A stretch of DNA of 64,000 nt from Malus domestica. Taxonomy: Eukaryota; Streptophyta; Magnoliopsida; Rosales; Rosaceae. Below the pieces are notes generated by a model. The model was not told where the DNA came from. It made no database searches and was given only the letters and a program-made list of their open reading frames with translations. The number at the start of each line of letters is the position of its first letter. Positions within the stretch are counted from its first letter, which is position 1. The translations under genes were made by a program, and so were the position numbers. Shown piece by piece: positions 46,837 through 57,939 of this stretch. The stretch lies in the NCBI RefSeq assembly GCF_042453785.1, contig NC_091668.1, forward strand, positions 3,922,501-3,986,500. Direction: 5' to 3'.

Positions 46837-47346
46837 AAGATGATTTTTAAACAGTGTATACAAGAAATATAGCTTCTTGATGGCAACCAATTTGGCTTTA
46901 ATGAGACAAATTGTTCATGCTGGAGCTGAAAGCCTAGATGTGACGAGCGGACGGAACAAATTCGTTTTTTCTTGAGGGGGAACTGATAATCAGATTCACT
47001 TCTAAGAATTATATTTTTCTTCAGGCACCCCAGATGTATTCAATGGTTTTCTAGTGAAAACTTGGATGCTAAAGTGAAAATGAATGTAGTATTCGGCTGC
47101 TGCTAAATTTTTCTGTTCGAAATTCAGACTGTTCATTGAAGTTTATTCTTGCGTATGTAGCTGCCGCAGTTTGTCATTTCGCAAGAAAATTAAACTGCCC
47201 CATGTGCTAAAGCATGACGAACAAACAAACATTTAACAGATATACCAATTCAGATGTTTCATATATGAAATCATACAGCCATGTAGCAAGATAAAGGTAG
47301 TAGTTTAAAAAGAAGGAAACACAGAGAATCTGATGTAGCTCGGTTT
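46837..47346 (-). other. Duplicated 3' flank of the lectin kinase
   Basis: Sequence at about 47160-47340 resembles 42735-42895 (cagtttgt.atttcgc, aaagcatg.cgaac, atatctgaaatcataca-type tracts). The duplication behind the pseudogene therefore included the 3' flank. The rest shows no gene. Confidence 0.6.
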
Positions 47347-47585
47347 CTACAGACCTACATGTTCAGAGGTATCAGTTATGGATCCGTGGGAGGAGCAATC
47401 TTGTTGTGGAGGTTGAGGCAGTAGATATTCTGCGTGTTGAGCTCTCTTGTGAAGGACAGAGAGGCATCGCCCGCGTAGAGTATTTTATTTGAGCCGAGGT
47501 CGAATTGTGGGAAGCTGAAGGAAAGTGGATTGGCAAAGGGAGCGAAAAGATGGATGGAAAGGAAGAAGATACTAAAAATTTAGCA
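47347..47585 (-). pseudogene. Collapsed L-type lectin receptor kinase pseudogene
   Basis: Read on minus, the left end of the product is a signal-peptide-like IFFLSIHLFAPFANPLSF and SFPQFDLGSNKILYAGDA, the start of a IX-type lectin domain. Within about 15 codons the sequence passes to AEYLLPQPPQQD and SHGSITDTSEH in another frame, matching the C-terminal tail of the intact kinase (HYPLPQPQQEADSASHISLT). The whole middle, about 580 codons covering most of the lectin domain and all of the kinase, is gone. No start codon is seen at the 5' end. It is a tandem-duplicate relic. Confidence 0.8.
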
Positions 47586-48097
47586 CTTGTTTAAGTTGTG
47601 AAAGATCATTGTCTGATAATTAGGATGAAATTTGTGCAAGTTTTAGTAAAAAGGAAAGAAAAATCTGCAGAGAAATTGCATAATGTTTTGATTTCTCAAG
47701 GAAAAAGGCCTAACAATTTCGAAATAGCAAGGAAATATGCCACGCCCCGATCTCGGTGTCCGAAGGACAACATGATGGTCACGTGCTGGCCGATACCCGA
47801 GGATGACCCAAGTCATTTCATGAATGCATATGCCATGAAACATGCATATAAATTTTGCGCATAACTACGCAATGTAATATTCAAATACAACCTTAACAAA
47901 ATAATATCATAAGTTCAACTGTCAACATAATAAAAGTGATAATGCATGACATGTTCAGAGCATACTAATAGTTCAGAATACAAGCGGAAGGTGTAACAGA
48001 AAGTGCTATTACAAGTGATGTCAAAAGCAAAGAGGATGACATGATATCATTGGTAGGGGAATGCCACGTAAGCTCAGATTGTATGCCTCGTTCCTAG

Positions 48098-48638
48098 TGT
48101 CACGGGCCATGTGTTAAAAACAAAGAAAATGCCCAAGACATCATATATCTAAGCCCATGAAGCCATGTCTTCATGGAAGCTTCTGGAACGTCCCGGAGAA
48201 ATCAAGAACGTGGCGGAGCATTCAAGATAATCTTAGGGCATTCCGGAACATTCCACACAAGTGTACATATTTAAGCCTCACCTAGAATAATCTAGATTAG
48301 GCAAGTTGTATCTAGAACTATGCTAGATATTTTTGGATGTAAGTAGGGGATTCTAGAACCCTCCATTGAGGAGGTGACTTAGGCCTATAAATAGGAGGTA
48401 AGGCCATTTGGCCAAACTGTCCAAGAATTGTAAGCAATTGTAAAGTTCTCTTAAGTTTCAATACAAAGCTTCATTTCTCCCATCTTCCAAGTGATTTTAG
48501 CATTCTCCAAGCTATCTTAGCTTTCTTTGTGATTCGATCCGGGGAAGCGAGGCTTCGAAGGCTTACTTAGCTTGTTCATCGAGGTATTCAAGTCTAAGTG
48601 CCGCACGGGCGGAAGGCTTAAAGAGTCATCCCGTGACA
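48098..48638 (+). repeat. 5' LTR of element Z
   Basis: Starts TGTCACGGGCCATGTG and ends CATCCCGTGACA. It includes a gaagccatgtcttcatgg inverted repeat. Confidence 0.95.
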
Positions 48639-48685
48639 GCTGGTATCAGAGCCAAGCTCGTGAATCACTTGAAGGAAAGTAGGAT

Positions 48686-51292
48686 ATGGCAAGTGGAGAG
48701 ATGGTGTCCGGAGTCTCCGATCTAAGGGAGCGTACTGCCGAGGTCCAAGACGTTGCCAAGAGCAAGCCAAAGTTAAAGGACTTGCAAGCATCGATGGAGA
48801 CCATGGAAGAGCGACTCGAGAAGGTGGAACGAACCATACTCGAGTTCGATACTCGACTTGATGAGGACGTTGTCGACAAGGAGGAAATCCAAACCATGGT
48901 GGACAATGGTAAGGATAAACTGCGTGGCTTGGTGGAAGGGCTACGAGATGAGCTCCTTGGCGCTCTCAACACCATGGCAGACAAGATGCGGAGGGAAGTC
49001 CAGGTTCACCTTGACAACATAGAGGCAAGGTTTGTGGCGCTTCAAGAAGAGATAAAGGACACAAGGGAACTTAAGGGAGATGTGGCGTTTTGCAAAGAAG
49101 CAGTCGTGAAGCAATTCGTGCAAGGGCCGAGGGAAATCAAGGCGTTGGACTCAAAGGTAATCGACTCCTTTAAACCCAAATCCTATAATGGGAAGAGGGA
49201 AGCAAAAGAGCTCGACACATTCGTGTGGAACGTGGAGCGATACTTCAAGTACCTGAAGCTTGAAGATGACGAGTCCAAAATCTCAACGGCAACCATGTTC
49301 TTAGCTGACAATGCCCTTATGTGGTGGCGTCGTCGGAGCATGGAGATTGAGCAAGGTACGTTCTCTCTCACCACTTGGGATGAATTTAAGAAAGATCTTA
49401 TGTTGCACTTCTATCCCCAAAATGCCAAGTACGAAGCCAAGGAGAAACTAAGGTGGCTCAAGCAAACGGGGAGCGTCAAAGACTATGTCAACGCCTTCGT
49501 GAGCTTGTTATTCGAGGTGCCCAACATGTTAGAGGAAGACAAGCTCATGTACTTCATGAGTGGACTGCAAAATTGGGCAAAACTCGAACTACAAAGGAGA
49601 CACGTGCAAACATTGTCTGATGCCATTGCCGCTGCCGAATCCTTGATTGAGTTTAAATCAAGCCACCAAGGTGATTCCAAGTCCACGGGGAAGAGGGGTA
49701 ACCATGAGAGAAGTGGGGGAGAACATAAGCCGAAGGACAAGGCCGAGACAAGCAAACCGAAGGAGAAGAAAGCCGATAAGCATGACAAAGGCAAGGGTAA
49801 GTCTTGGCAACCCACTTGTTACCTATGCGACGGCCCTCACATGATGCGAGATTGCCCACAAAAGAAGGCCCTTAAGGCCATGGCTTTCAAGGAGGACAAG
49901 GCTAAAGAGAGTAACGATGCAACGATGGGATGCATCCGTCTACTGAATGCCATCCAGACAACCCTCCCACAACCTAAGGCTCAAGTTGGGGGAGGATCAT
50001 TGTTCGTCGACGTCAAGACTGGTGACAAGACGACGCGTGTGTTGGTGGACACGGGAGCAACACACAACTTCATGACGTCGGAGGAAGCCACAAGGCTTGG
50101 CCTCCGAGTCACAAAGGAGCCTGGTAGCGTGAAGACGGTAAATTCCGCTGCCACCCCCATTGTTGGAGTTGCGCGCAATGTACAAGTAGGCATTGGCGCA
50201 TGGAAGGGAAATATCGACTTCACCGTAGTCAAGATGGACGACTATGGCGTAGTCATTGGGTTAGAGTTCATGGACAAGGTACGAGCCTTTCCCATTCCCT
50301 TCTACAATATCTTCTGTATCCTAGCCGACGGAAGACAACCTTGCCTGGTGCCATTGGAAAGGCAAGCCAAGAAGTGTACCCAGCACTTGTCGGCAATTCA
50401 ATTTGCCAAGTCTTGGAAGAAAGGCGAGGCCACATTTCTTGCAACCCTAATGTTGAATGAAGGGGAGGAGAAGCACGGGCCTTTGTCGAAACAAGTGGAA
50501 GACGTCCTTGTGGAGTTTGCGGACGTGATGCCTAAGGAACTTCCAAAGAAGTTGCCACCAAGGAGAGAGGTCGACCATGCGATTGAGTTGGAGCCTGGTG
50601 CTAAGCCTCCCTCCAAATCACCTTATAGGATGTCGCCACCCGAGTTGGAGGAATTGAGGAAGCAACTCAACGAGCTACTTGATGCTGGCTACACGGGGAA
50701 TAGTCTAGCCGCTTTCAAAACCGCTAAGGAGTGGCAATTAGCCCACGAACTTGCTCGAGCTCATTTGGATAAGGCTTCAAAGAAGATGAAGAAATGGGCG
50801 GATCGAAAACGAAGGAATGTGGAGTTCCAAACTGGCGACCAAGTCTTTGTGAAGCTCAATGCGTCTCAGCACAAGAGTACTCGTGGCTTGCACAAGAGCT
50901 TGTTGCGGAAATATGAGGGACCATTCCCTATCATCAAGAAGGTTGGCAAAGCCGCGTATGTTGTGGAACTCCCACCCCGCCTCAAGTTTCACCCGGTGTT
51001 CCATGTGAGCAACTTGAAGCCTTATCATGCGGACGATGAGGAACCAAGTCGAGGTGAGTCTCATCGAGCACCCCCTTTGATGACGGAGGCATTTGACAAA
51101 GAAGTGGAGAGCATTGAAGCCAAGCGTGTCGTGGTGCGACCAAGACAACCAAAGCATGTGGAGTACTTTGTCAAATGGAAGGGGCTACCATACTCCGAAG
51201 CAACATGGGAGAAGGAGACGTCCTTATGGCAATATAAGGACTTGATTCAGACATTCGAGAGGCAAGAGTCGACGAGGACGTCGACGGCTTAA
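48686..51292 (+). other. Open frame of element Z: gag, protease, chromodomain
   Basis: 868 codons. A coiled-coil-like N-terminus is followed by a gag core (near YFKYLKLEDDESKISTATMF and LRWLKQTGSVKDYVNAF), a zinc knuckle (CYLCDGPHMMRDC, about 375-390) and an aspartic protease (LVDTGATHNFM, about 450). Near the end are an integrase-tail region (KKVGKAAYVVELP, FHPVFHVSNLKPY) and a chromodomain (VEYFVKWKGLPYSEATWE). This order marks the chromovirus branch of Gypsy. Reverse transcriptase and RNase H are not represented. Confidence 0.85.
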
Positions 51293-51303
51293 GTGGGGGA
51301 GGA

Positions 51304-51844
51304 TGTCACGGGCCATGTGTTAAAAACAAAGAAAATGCCCAAGACATCATATATCTAAGCCCATGAAGCCATGTCTTCATGGAAGCTTCTGGAACGTCCC
51401 GGAGAAATCAAGAACGTGGCGGAGCATTCAAGATAATCTTAGGGCATTCCGGAACATTCCACACAAGTGTACATATTTAAGCCTCACCTAGAATAATCTA
51501 GATTAGGCAAGTTGTATCTAGAACTATGCTAGATATTTTTGGATGTAAGTAGGGGATTCTAGAACCCTCCATTGAGGAGGTGACTTAGGCCTATAAATAG
51601 GAGGTAAGGCCATTTGGCCAAACTGTCCAAGAATTGTAAGCAATTGTAAAGTTCTCTTAAGTTTCAATACAAAGCTTCATTTCTCCCATCTTCCAAGTGA
51701 TTTTAGCATTCTCCAAGCTATCTTAGCTTTCTTTGTGATTCGATCCGGGGAAGCGAGGCTTCGAAGGCTTACTTAGCTTGTTCATCGAGGTATTCAAGTC
51801 TAAGTGCCGCACGGGCGGAAGGCTTAAAGAGTCATCCCGTGACA
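51304..51844 (+). repeat. 3' LTR of element Z
   Basis: Same length as the 5' LTR, with no difference seen by eye. Confidence 0.95.
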
Positions 51845-52054
51845 CTAGGTCCTGAGGGGACGCAAAACAAACATGAGTGGACCAAGTTGATATATAAGTA
51901 GTACTAACATAGTTATTCAACAACGTACTAACCCCACAAAGTTTATGAAAACTCATATAGCATAATAAGTAATAGGTTTTCCGAAAACCCTAGCATGCCA
52001 TAAAACCTTCAATAAAACATATATCGTATATAGTGTGCTAAATAGTGGTATTAG

Positions 52055-52195
52055 TATTGCCCGAAGGCAGGTCATTTGCCCATAGGCAGATCATTCGTCC
52101 GTAGGCAGGACATTCGCCCGTAGGCAGGATATTCGTCCGTAGGCAGGACATTCGCCCGCTTGCAGATCATTCGCCTATAGGCAGGACATTCGAGT
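52055..52195. repeat. Minisatellite in the left LTR of element Y
   Basis: About six units of 21-23 bp, gtaggcaggacattcgcccgt and variants. The same array, shorter, occurs at 62164-62255 in the right LTR, so it belongs to the LTR family. Confidence 0.9.
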
Positions 52196-52870
52196 AACCA
52201 CTAAGTAAGCACAAAAATCATTGAACATAATCTTTCCAAAGTATAAGTATATATATCTCAACAGAGCTCAGTAGCTCAAACATCATATCATAAATCATGT
52301 TCATAGTATATAGTCATCAATCATATATACCACGAAGAATGTAAAATCGATAAAGCATGATAATTCATAAAGCGTGAAACCAATTTACTCATAAACGTTT
52401 CATAAAACGTATCCATAAAATCATGCTTTTCATGTATTTAATAATAAATCATGCATTTTAGAAAGGGTCCACTCATAGATACTCCGTCGTCGAAGAGCCG
52501 TGTGAAATAGGAAGGACGGAAATGCCGCTAATAAACGCACCTAAGCACATAAAGGGTCCAATTAATAAAACTCTACCATAACGATTGAATTTCGAAAAAC
52601 AGACGTCATAAATGGATTCAGGATGTCTAAAAACATAAGGGGGACCTCGGGGCGGCGGCCCAGACGGCCACGTGCCGAGTTGGGTTGCTGGAAAGTTTGC
52701 CGAAAAAGTCATTGCCGTGGACGGTAGTGGAGCACAGTACCTCCGGTGGAGGCGCATGTGCTCCACACGCCGGCCAAGACAGACGCCCACGTGCAAGCCC
52801 ACCCGCCGACTGGGATCTGGGCTCCGACTGGGTTTAGGCCTGGGCATCTAGGCTTGGGCCTATTGGGATG

Positions 52871-53378
52871 TGTAACATCCCACATCGCCCATGGGAGTGA
52901 TCCTTAAATGTATATTCCCATCCCTACCTAGCACGAGGCCTTTTGGGAGCTCACTGGCTTCGGGTTCCGTAGGAATTCCGAAGTTAAGCGAGAAGGGGGC
53001 TAGAGCACTCCCAGGATGGGTGACCCACTGGGAAGTTGCTCGTGAGTTCCCAGAAACAAAACCGTGAGGGCGAAGTCGGGGCCCAAAACGGATAATATCG
53101 TGCTACGGTGGTGGAGCAGGCCCGAGAAGTAATCCACCCCGGGCTGGGATGTGACAAATGGTATCAGAGCCAATCCCTGGCCGGAAGTGTGCCGACGAGG
53201 GGAGTGATCCTTAAATGTATATTCCCATCCCTATCTAGCACGAAGCTTTTTGGGAGCTCACTGGCTTCGGGTTCCGTAAGAATTCCGAAGTTAAGCGAGA
53301 AGGGGGCTAGAGCACTCCCAGGATGGGTGACCCACTGGGAAGTTGCTCGTGAGTTCCCAGAAACAAAACCGTGAGGGC
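52871..53378 (+). mobile_element. Cassandra-type TRIM retrotransposon, partial
   Basis: LTR 1 (52871-53156) starts TGTAACATCCCACATCGCCC and ends GGGATGTGACA. A TGGTATCAGAGCC primer site follows at 53159. After about 30 bp of interior, a second LTR copy (53199-53378) begins, present only in part. The LTRs contain 5S rRNA-derived sequence, the defining mark of Cassandra. It encodes no protein. It lies where the left LTR of element Y should continue. Confidence 0.9.
52945..53051 (+). other. 5S rRNA-derived segment in the Cassandra LTR
   Basis: ccgaagttaagcg (about 52978-52990) matches 5S box A, and aggatgggtgaccc-actgggaagt (about 53013-53036) matches box C of the RNA polymerase III internal promoter. 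The 5' part and the stem differ from functional plant 5S rRNA, so this is not an rRNA gene. A second, similar copy lies at about 53249-53355. Confidence 0.88.
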
Positions 53379-54399
53379 TAGAGTACTGCAATCACCCTGA
53401 TGACGCTTACCACAACACGCACAAGTCGTAACCGTTGGATTAAAATGACTGAAAGATCGCCTCGCCATCTTACTGCCGAGCCCTCACTGGATGATCCCGA
53501 ACCCTGACCCTGTCGCTTGAACGACTGAGAGTGTCTAAGGCCGAAAGAATCATAAGAAGTAGAAGGCTCCCTCATGCTCCGGGATCAGAATCCACGACCC
53601 CACTGATTCTGGTTTCTAGGTTGGTTCTAGTTCCGTGGCCGATTCTGGTTAAGTCTGCTCAACCTCGTCTGTTCGACCCTCAAAGCTGCTTCAATCATCG
53701 TATGATGCATACCTATATGGTGCCAGAAGCTCACAGATGTCATCGTTCATAGCAATCCCCAGCTGCACCATCATCATCTCTTGAGGGTTCTCATAGGTTT
53801 CGCGGTGATGTCTCGACAATCGTCGAAATGTACTATTAAACTCTGTAATACTCAGATTGCCCTGGAAAAATTTTAGGAATTCCTGTCTCTTCCTCAGCTG
53901 ATATCGGGGCTAAAAAAGGTTTGATGAAAAGTCTCCTGAACGTAGCCCAAGTCATTATAGAGTTATGTGGGCGATAGCCCATCACCGACTTCCACCAATA
54001 TCTCGTGTTACTCTGAAGGAAGTAACCAGCAGTATTCGCCCATTCAGACGCTAGGCATTTCATACTCTCTAAAGTGTCCTCCATCTTTTCTAGCTAATCC
54101 TCAGCATCCTTACAGGCTCAAACTACATACAGCTTAGTAATGTCGTGACTCTGAGCAATCTCCATATAAGTACGACTCGGCATGCTACTCCCACGAAAAA
54201 CATTTCGTAGAGCGGAGGTCAATTGCTGAATCCCACCCATTAAACCATAACGAGGTCGTCGAGGTACATTCCCACCAGGAGGATCCATGATTCTGATAAG
54301 AGGCAAACAAGATTTAGAAGGATGAAAGATTATGGCTACAAGAGAGATTATGATTACCAAATGGAAGAACAAAGTCCTAAGTATACTCTGATACCAATC
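53379..54399 (-). other. Gag remnant of element Y
   Basis: Minus-strand frames carry pieces typical of plant Gypsy gag (SMKCLASEWANTAGYFLQSN, MTWATFRRLFIKPFLAP). Decayed, with no intact gene. Confidence 0.7.
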
Positions 54400-55843
54400 T
54401 GACACGCCCCAATCCCGGTGTCTGAAGGACAACGGGATGGCCACGTGCTGGCCGACACCCGAGGGTGACTCAAGCCATTTCATGGATGCATATGCCGAGA
54501 ACATGTGAAACATGCATATAAATTTCGCGCATAACTACACAATGTAATATTCAAATACAACCTTAATAAAATAATATAATAAGTTTGATGAGGTGATGTT
54601 ATACCATATATTTTACCCTAATCTTAGTATTAATTTATTGGTTATTTTGGTAGAATTTTGATACTTTGTTATATATTTCCAATGTAGGACATTCGACTTC
54701 CTCTGGAGTAAAAAGTAATCAAACGGATGAATTTTGGAGTGATTCCAATTGGAGGATGTTTGTGTGCCTTTCAAGATGATGATGTCAAAATTCCAGATTT
54801 TTCTACCAATTTGTTTGACCATGGTGATGAAATAAAGACCCAGCGCACTTCTTTCCCAGATTGACGTTTTTGGACATTTTGGGTATTTTGAAGGTCAAGA
54901 TGGCATATTTTGAGGAAGATTCGTATGAGGATTTGTAGGGAACGTCTTTAGCTTTCAAAAGAGACATTTTGGGACCAAATCGGAGTTGATTTGGTCGGTC
55001 AAAAGTCCGATTTTCTGAGAAGTCCGAATTTCAGTTCAAATAGGAAACCTTTTATTTTCTGTTTTATTATTTTATTATGTTTCCTAGTTTTATTCTAAGA
55101 CCCTTTAAGATTTTATTTTGTAGTAGTATAAATAAGGCTTTTTAGCCATAAGGGGGAAATAAGAGAACACGCGCACACTTTAGAGAGCTTTTGGATTCAA
55201 GTTTATTTTCAAGGTGTTTTCTATCCTTGTTTTTAATAATATTTCATTGTATGATTGTTAGTAACTAATTTCCGTTTGCTAGGGCGAGGCCACGAGCCTT
55301 AGCAAAAATATGTAGTTTCTTTTCAATTTGCTTATGATATTATGCATGCAAGTTTTGAATTATTAATCACCGGTTTAAACTATCTAATTGTCTTAATGCT
55401 TAGCTACCATTATGATCTTTAGAAAAGTAATTTGATGCAATTTTGGTCGGAGGTCGGTCCCTAAAATTGACGAAGGCTTCTTGTGATTAATATGTGCAAA
55501 TCCACTTAGGATGCAATTTTGCACATGTGGATCGAAATAAAAAATGCGAGTTGATCACTCAGCTCAAATAGGCAAATGCTAGGGTACTTGACACGTGAAG
55601 GCTGCACGTGTGGCTTCGTGTGTGCGTCCAAGGAGAGCTTCTTCAATGCTTCCAGGTCTCGAGCTCGACTCCAGGTCAGCTCGTTCTTTTTCTTGTTTTT
55701 ATATGTTATTTGTTTTATTATATTTTCTGCTGTTTCTTTGCCTATTTTATGTTTTAGTTCATTTTAGTTTTCTTTTATTTGTCTAGATTCATTTATTTTT
55801 GTGTCTTAGGAATTTCTCGTCGTAAGTAGTCATTTTTTATTTT

Positions 55844-56899
55844 GGGTAAATTACATTTTTATACCTCAGGTTTGGGGTATATTTCAATTCCTTACAACAT
55901 CTTCAAAACATTTCACTTTCATACCTTAAGTACTATTTTATTTCAAAATAATACCTCCGTTACATTTTCCATCCATGAATACGTTAAGTGCTAACGTGGT
56001 TGCCAAATGTGTGCCACGTGGCAAAAAAATAATTTTTAAATTAAAAAAAAAACTTGAATAAATAAATTAAAAAAAAAAAACCTGCAAGAAGAAGAAGAAG
56101 AAGAAGAAGAAGAAGAGGGAGGAAAAAAACAAAACCAAACCCAGTTCGACCTGCAACCTAGAAGAGGAAGAAGAAGAAGAAGAGGGGAAAAAAGAAAAGC
56201 CCACCCCGCACCGCAACACACCCCACCCTCCCCCCCCACACGACCTAGCGACCAATGACCTCACCCTCCCCCCCCCCCCCGGACCTCACCTTCCTCCCCC
56301 CCTGCGTGACCCACCTTGCCTAGAACCCACCTCGCCCAGAACCTGACCCCTACCCTCGTTATCCCTTCTTTCATGCCCTGCTCGTCGGCAAGTCGGTCGG
56401 CTCCGACAACAAGGTATGCATTTAATTTTGTCTTTCAAATTTTGAATTTTTTTGGTAGTCTAGATGGAGTTAGGTTTGCTAAGGGTGGGTGAGGTTGCAG
56501 ATGAGAAAATGGAGGGTGAAGGTGAAAAGGAGAAAGGGCTCGGGGAAGGTGGGGGTGGGGTGAGGGTTTGCTGGGTTTCTTGATGGGAGGGGATGTGAAG
56601 AGAGTGGAGGAGAAGGAGGTGGGTCGGGGGGAGGAGGGGGTTTAAGGTTTATGGGTTTGTTTGCTAGGGTGAGGGGTTGCGGATTTCAGTTTTTTTTTAA
56701 TTAAAAAATTATTTTTTTGCCATGTGGTGTGCCACGTTGGCAGTCACGTCAGCACTTAACGGATTCATGGATGGAAAATGTAACGGAGGTATTATTTTGA
56801 AATAAAATAGTACTTAAGGTATGAAAGTGAAATGTTTTAAAGATGTTGTAAGGAATTGAAATAGACCCTAAACCTGAGGTATGAAAATGTAATTTACCC
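55844..56899. mobile_element. Mutator-like (MULE) non-autonomous transposon with long inverted ends
   Basis: Terminal inverted repeats of about 200 bp start gggtaaattacatttttata and end with its complement at 56899. Both arms share the complementary tracts tacctcaggttt and ttcaattccttacaacatct. A 9-bp target duplication ttttatttt flanks it (55835-55843, 56900-56908). TIR length and 9-bp duplication define Mutator superfamily elements. The interior holds a (GAA)n run, poly-C tracts and a GC-richer stretch. No transposase is present. Confidence 0.88.
56085..56116. repeat. (GAA)n microsatellite in the MULE
   Basis: About ten gaa units, followed by a second shorter gaa run near 56161-56182 and poly-C runs near 56229 and 56269. 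Confidence 0.9.
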
Positions 56900-57939
56900 T
56901 TTTATTTTTTATTTTTATTTCCACACCTTGAGGACAAAGTGTGATATAAGTTTGGGGGTGGGAAATAAATTTTTAGGATTTTTAATTTTTGAGTCAAGTT
57001 AAAAATTTTCATTTTTTAAAAAGTTAATATCCATAAATTATTTTAAACGTTAGAACAAATGGACATGGTGAAGATTAATCTCATAGTAGAGTCTTTTCTA
57101 TTTATTGTTGCTTAGACACTAATTCATGAGTTATACTTTGAAAGTTGCACATTCACACCAACATGGTTTGTGGGGAGTGAGATTGAAACACTTACTTTTC
57201 GTCTAAGTAATTTTTAATTTTTGTTCTAAGTAAAGTAAAGTTTAGTTGTTATAAAGAAAGTAATAATTGTTCCACCCGAGACTTTGCCTATTAACTGGGC
57301 CAGTCCTGTCTGATCAACAGTGATTTTCACGTCAAACGGTTCAATCTTGGAATGGGGCAGAGTGGTTTGTTGGTTTCATAGCCTTTTCAGCTCGAGTTAA
57401 TAAGTCCTTAGGGGTGTTCTACACCTAGTGCCCTAAAGCCTTTGTGGTTTGGGAGTCATTAACCTAAAGCTCGTTACATGGGTTGGATCGAAAGCTTAAG
57501 GGAATTAACATTGCACGACCACTACTGTTACTGAAACAAAAAAATGTTTGGAAAAAAAAATTGAGAAAAATCGGAAAGAAGAAAAAAATAATTAATAGTT
57601 ATGTTTGGAAGTTAGTATGTGTGGAATAAAAAGGACAAGAAGTAAGAGTTTTAGTCGAGTTTCTTTAACCATTTTGGTTCACTTTACATCAAAGGAAGTT
57701 CATGAATTCTTTTATAATTGATTCTAAATGGCTTAGAATCTGTGGTGGGATTATTTGGAACTTTTGGAAAGATGTTTTGATTTTTAACATTTTCTATGGA
57801 TTGTAACTTGAAGATGAAAATTTTGTCTTAGTTGAATTTTAATAAAGTTTTTAGGTTTGTTAGTTTTTGTATTTGAGGTTTGTTAGTTTTTGTATTTGTT
57901 TTGCTTGAGGACAAGAAAAAAGCTAAGTTTGGGGGTATT

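Larger units (their letters stand above)
48098..51844 (+). mobile_element. Chromodomain Gypsy element Z, non-autonomous, very young
   Basis: Two 541-bp LTRs (48098-48638, 51304-51844) look identical and are flanked by CTAG (48094-48097 and 51845-51848). The primer site TGGTATCAGAGCC follows the 5' LTR and a tgggggagga tract precedes the 3' LTR. The LTR has a TATA box (tataaata, about 48386). It sits in the left LTR of element Y. One long open frame (48686-51292) carries gag, a zinc knuckle, an aspartic protease and a C-terminal chromodomain. The polymerase and integrase catalytic cores are not represented, so the copy is defective and would need proteins from a relative. Confidence 0.93.

Noticed and set aside
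52055-52195. CRISPR-like spaced repeats
   Set aside because: Direct minisatellite without unique spacers, inside a plant LTR, and found in both LTRs of element Y.
52945-53051. 5S rRNA gene
   Set aside because: Only the internal promoter part and some stem sequence match 5S rRNA; the context (LTR ends, tRNA-Met primer site) shows Cassandra.
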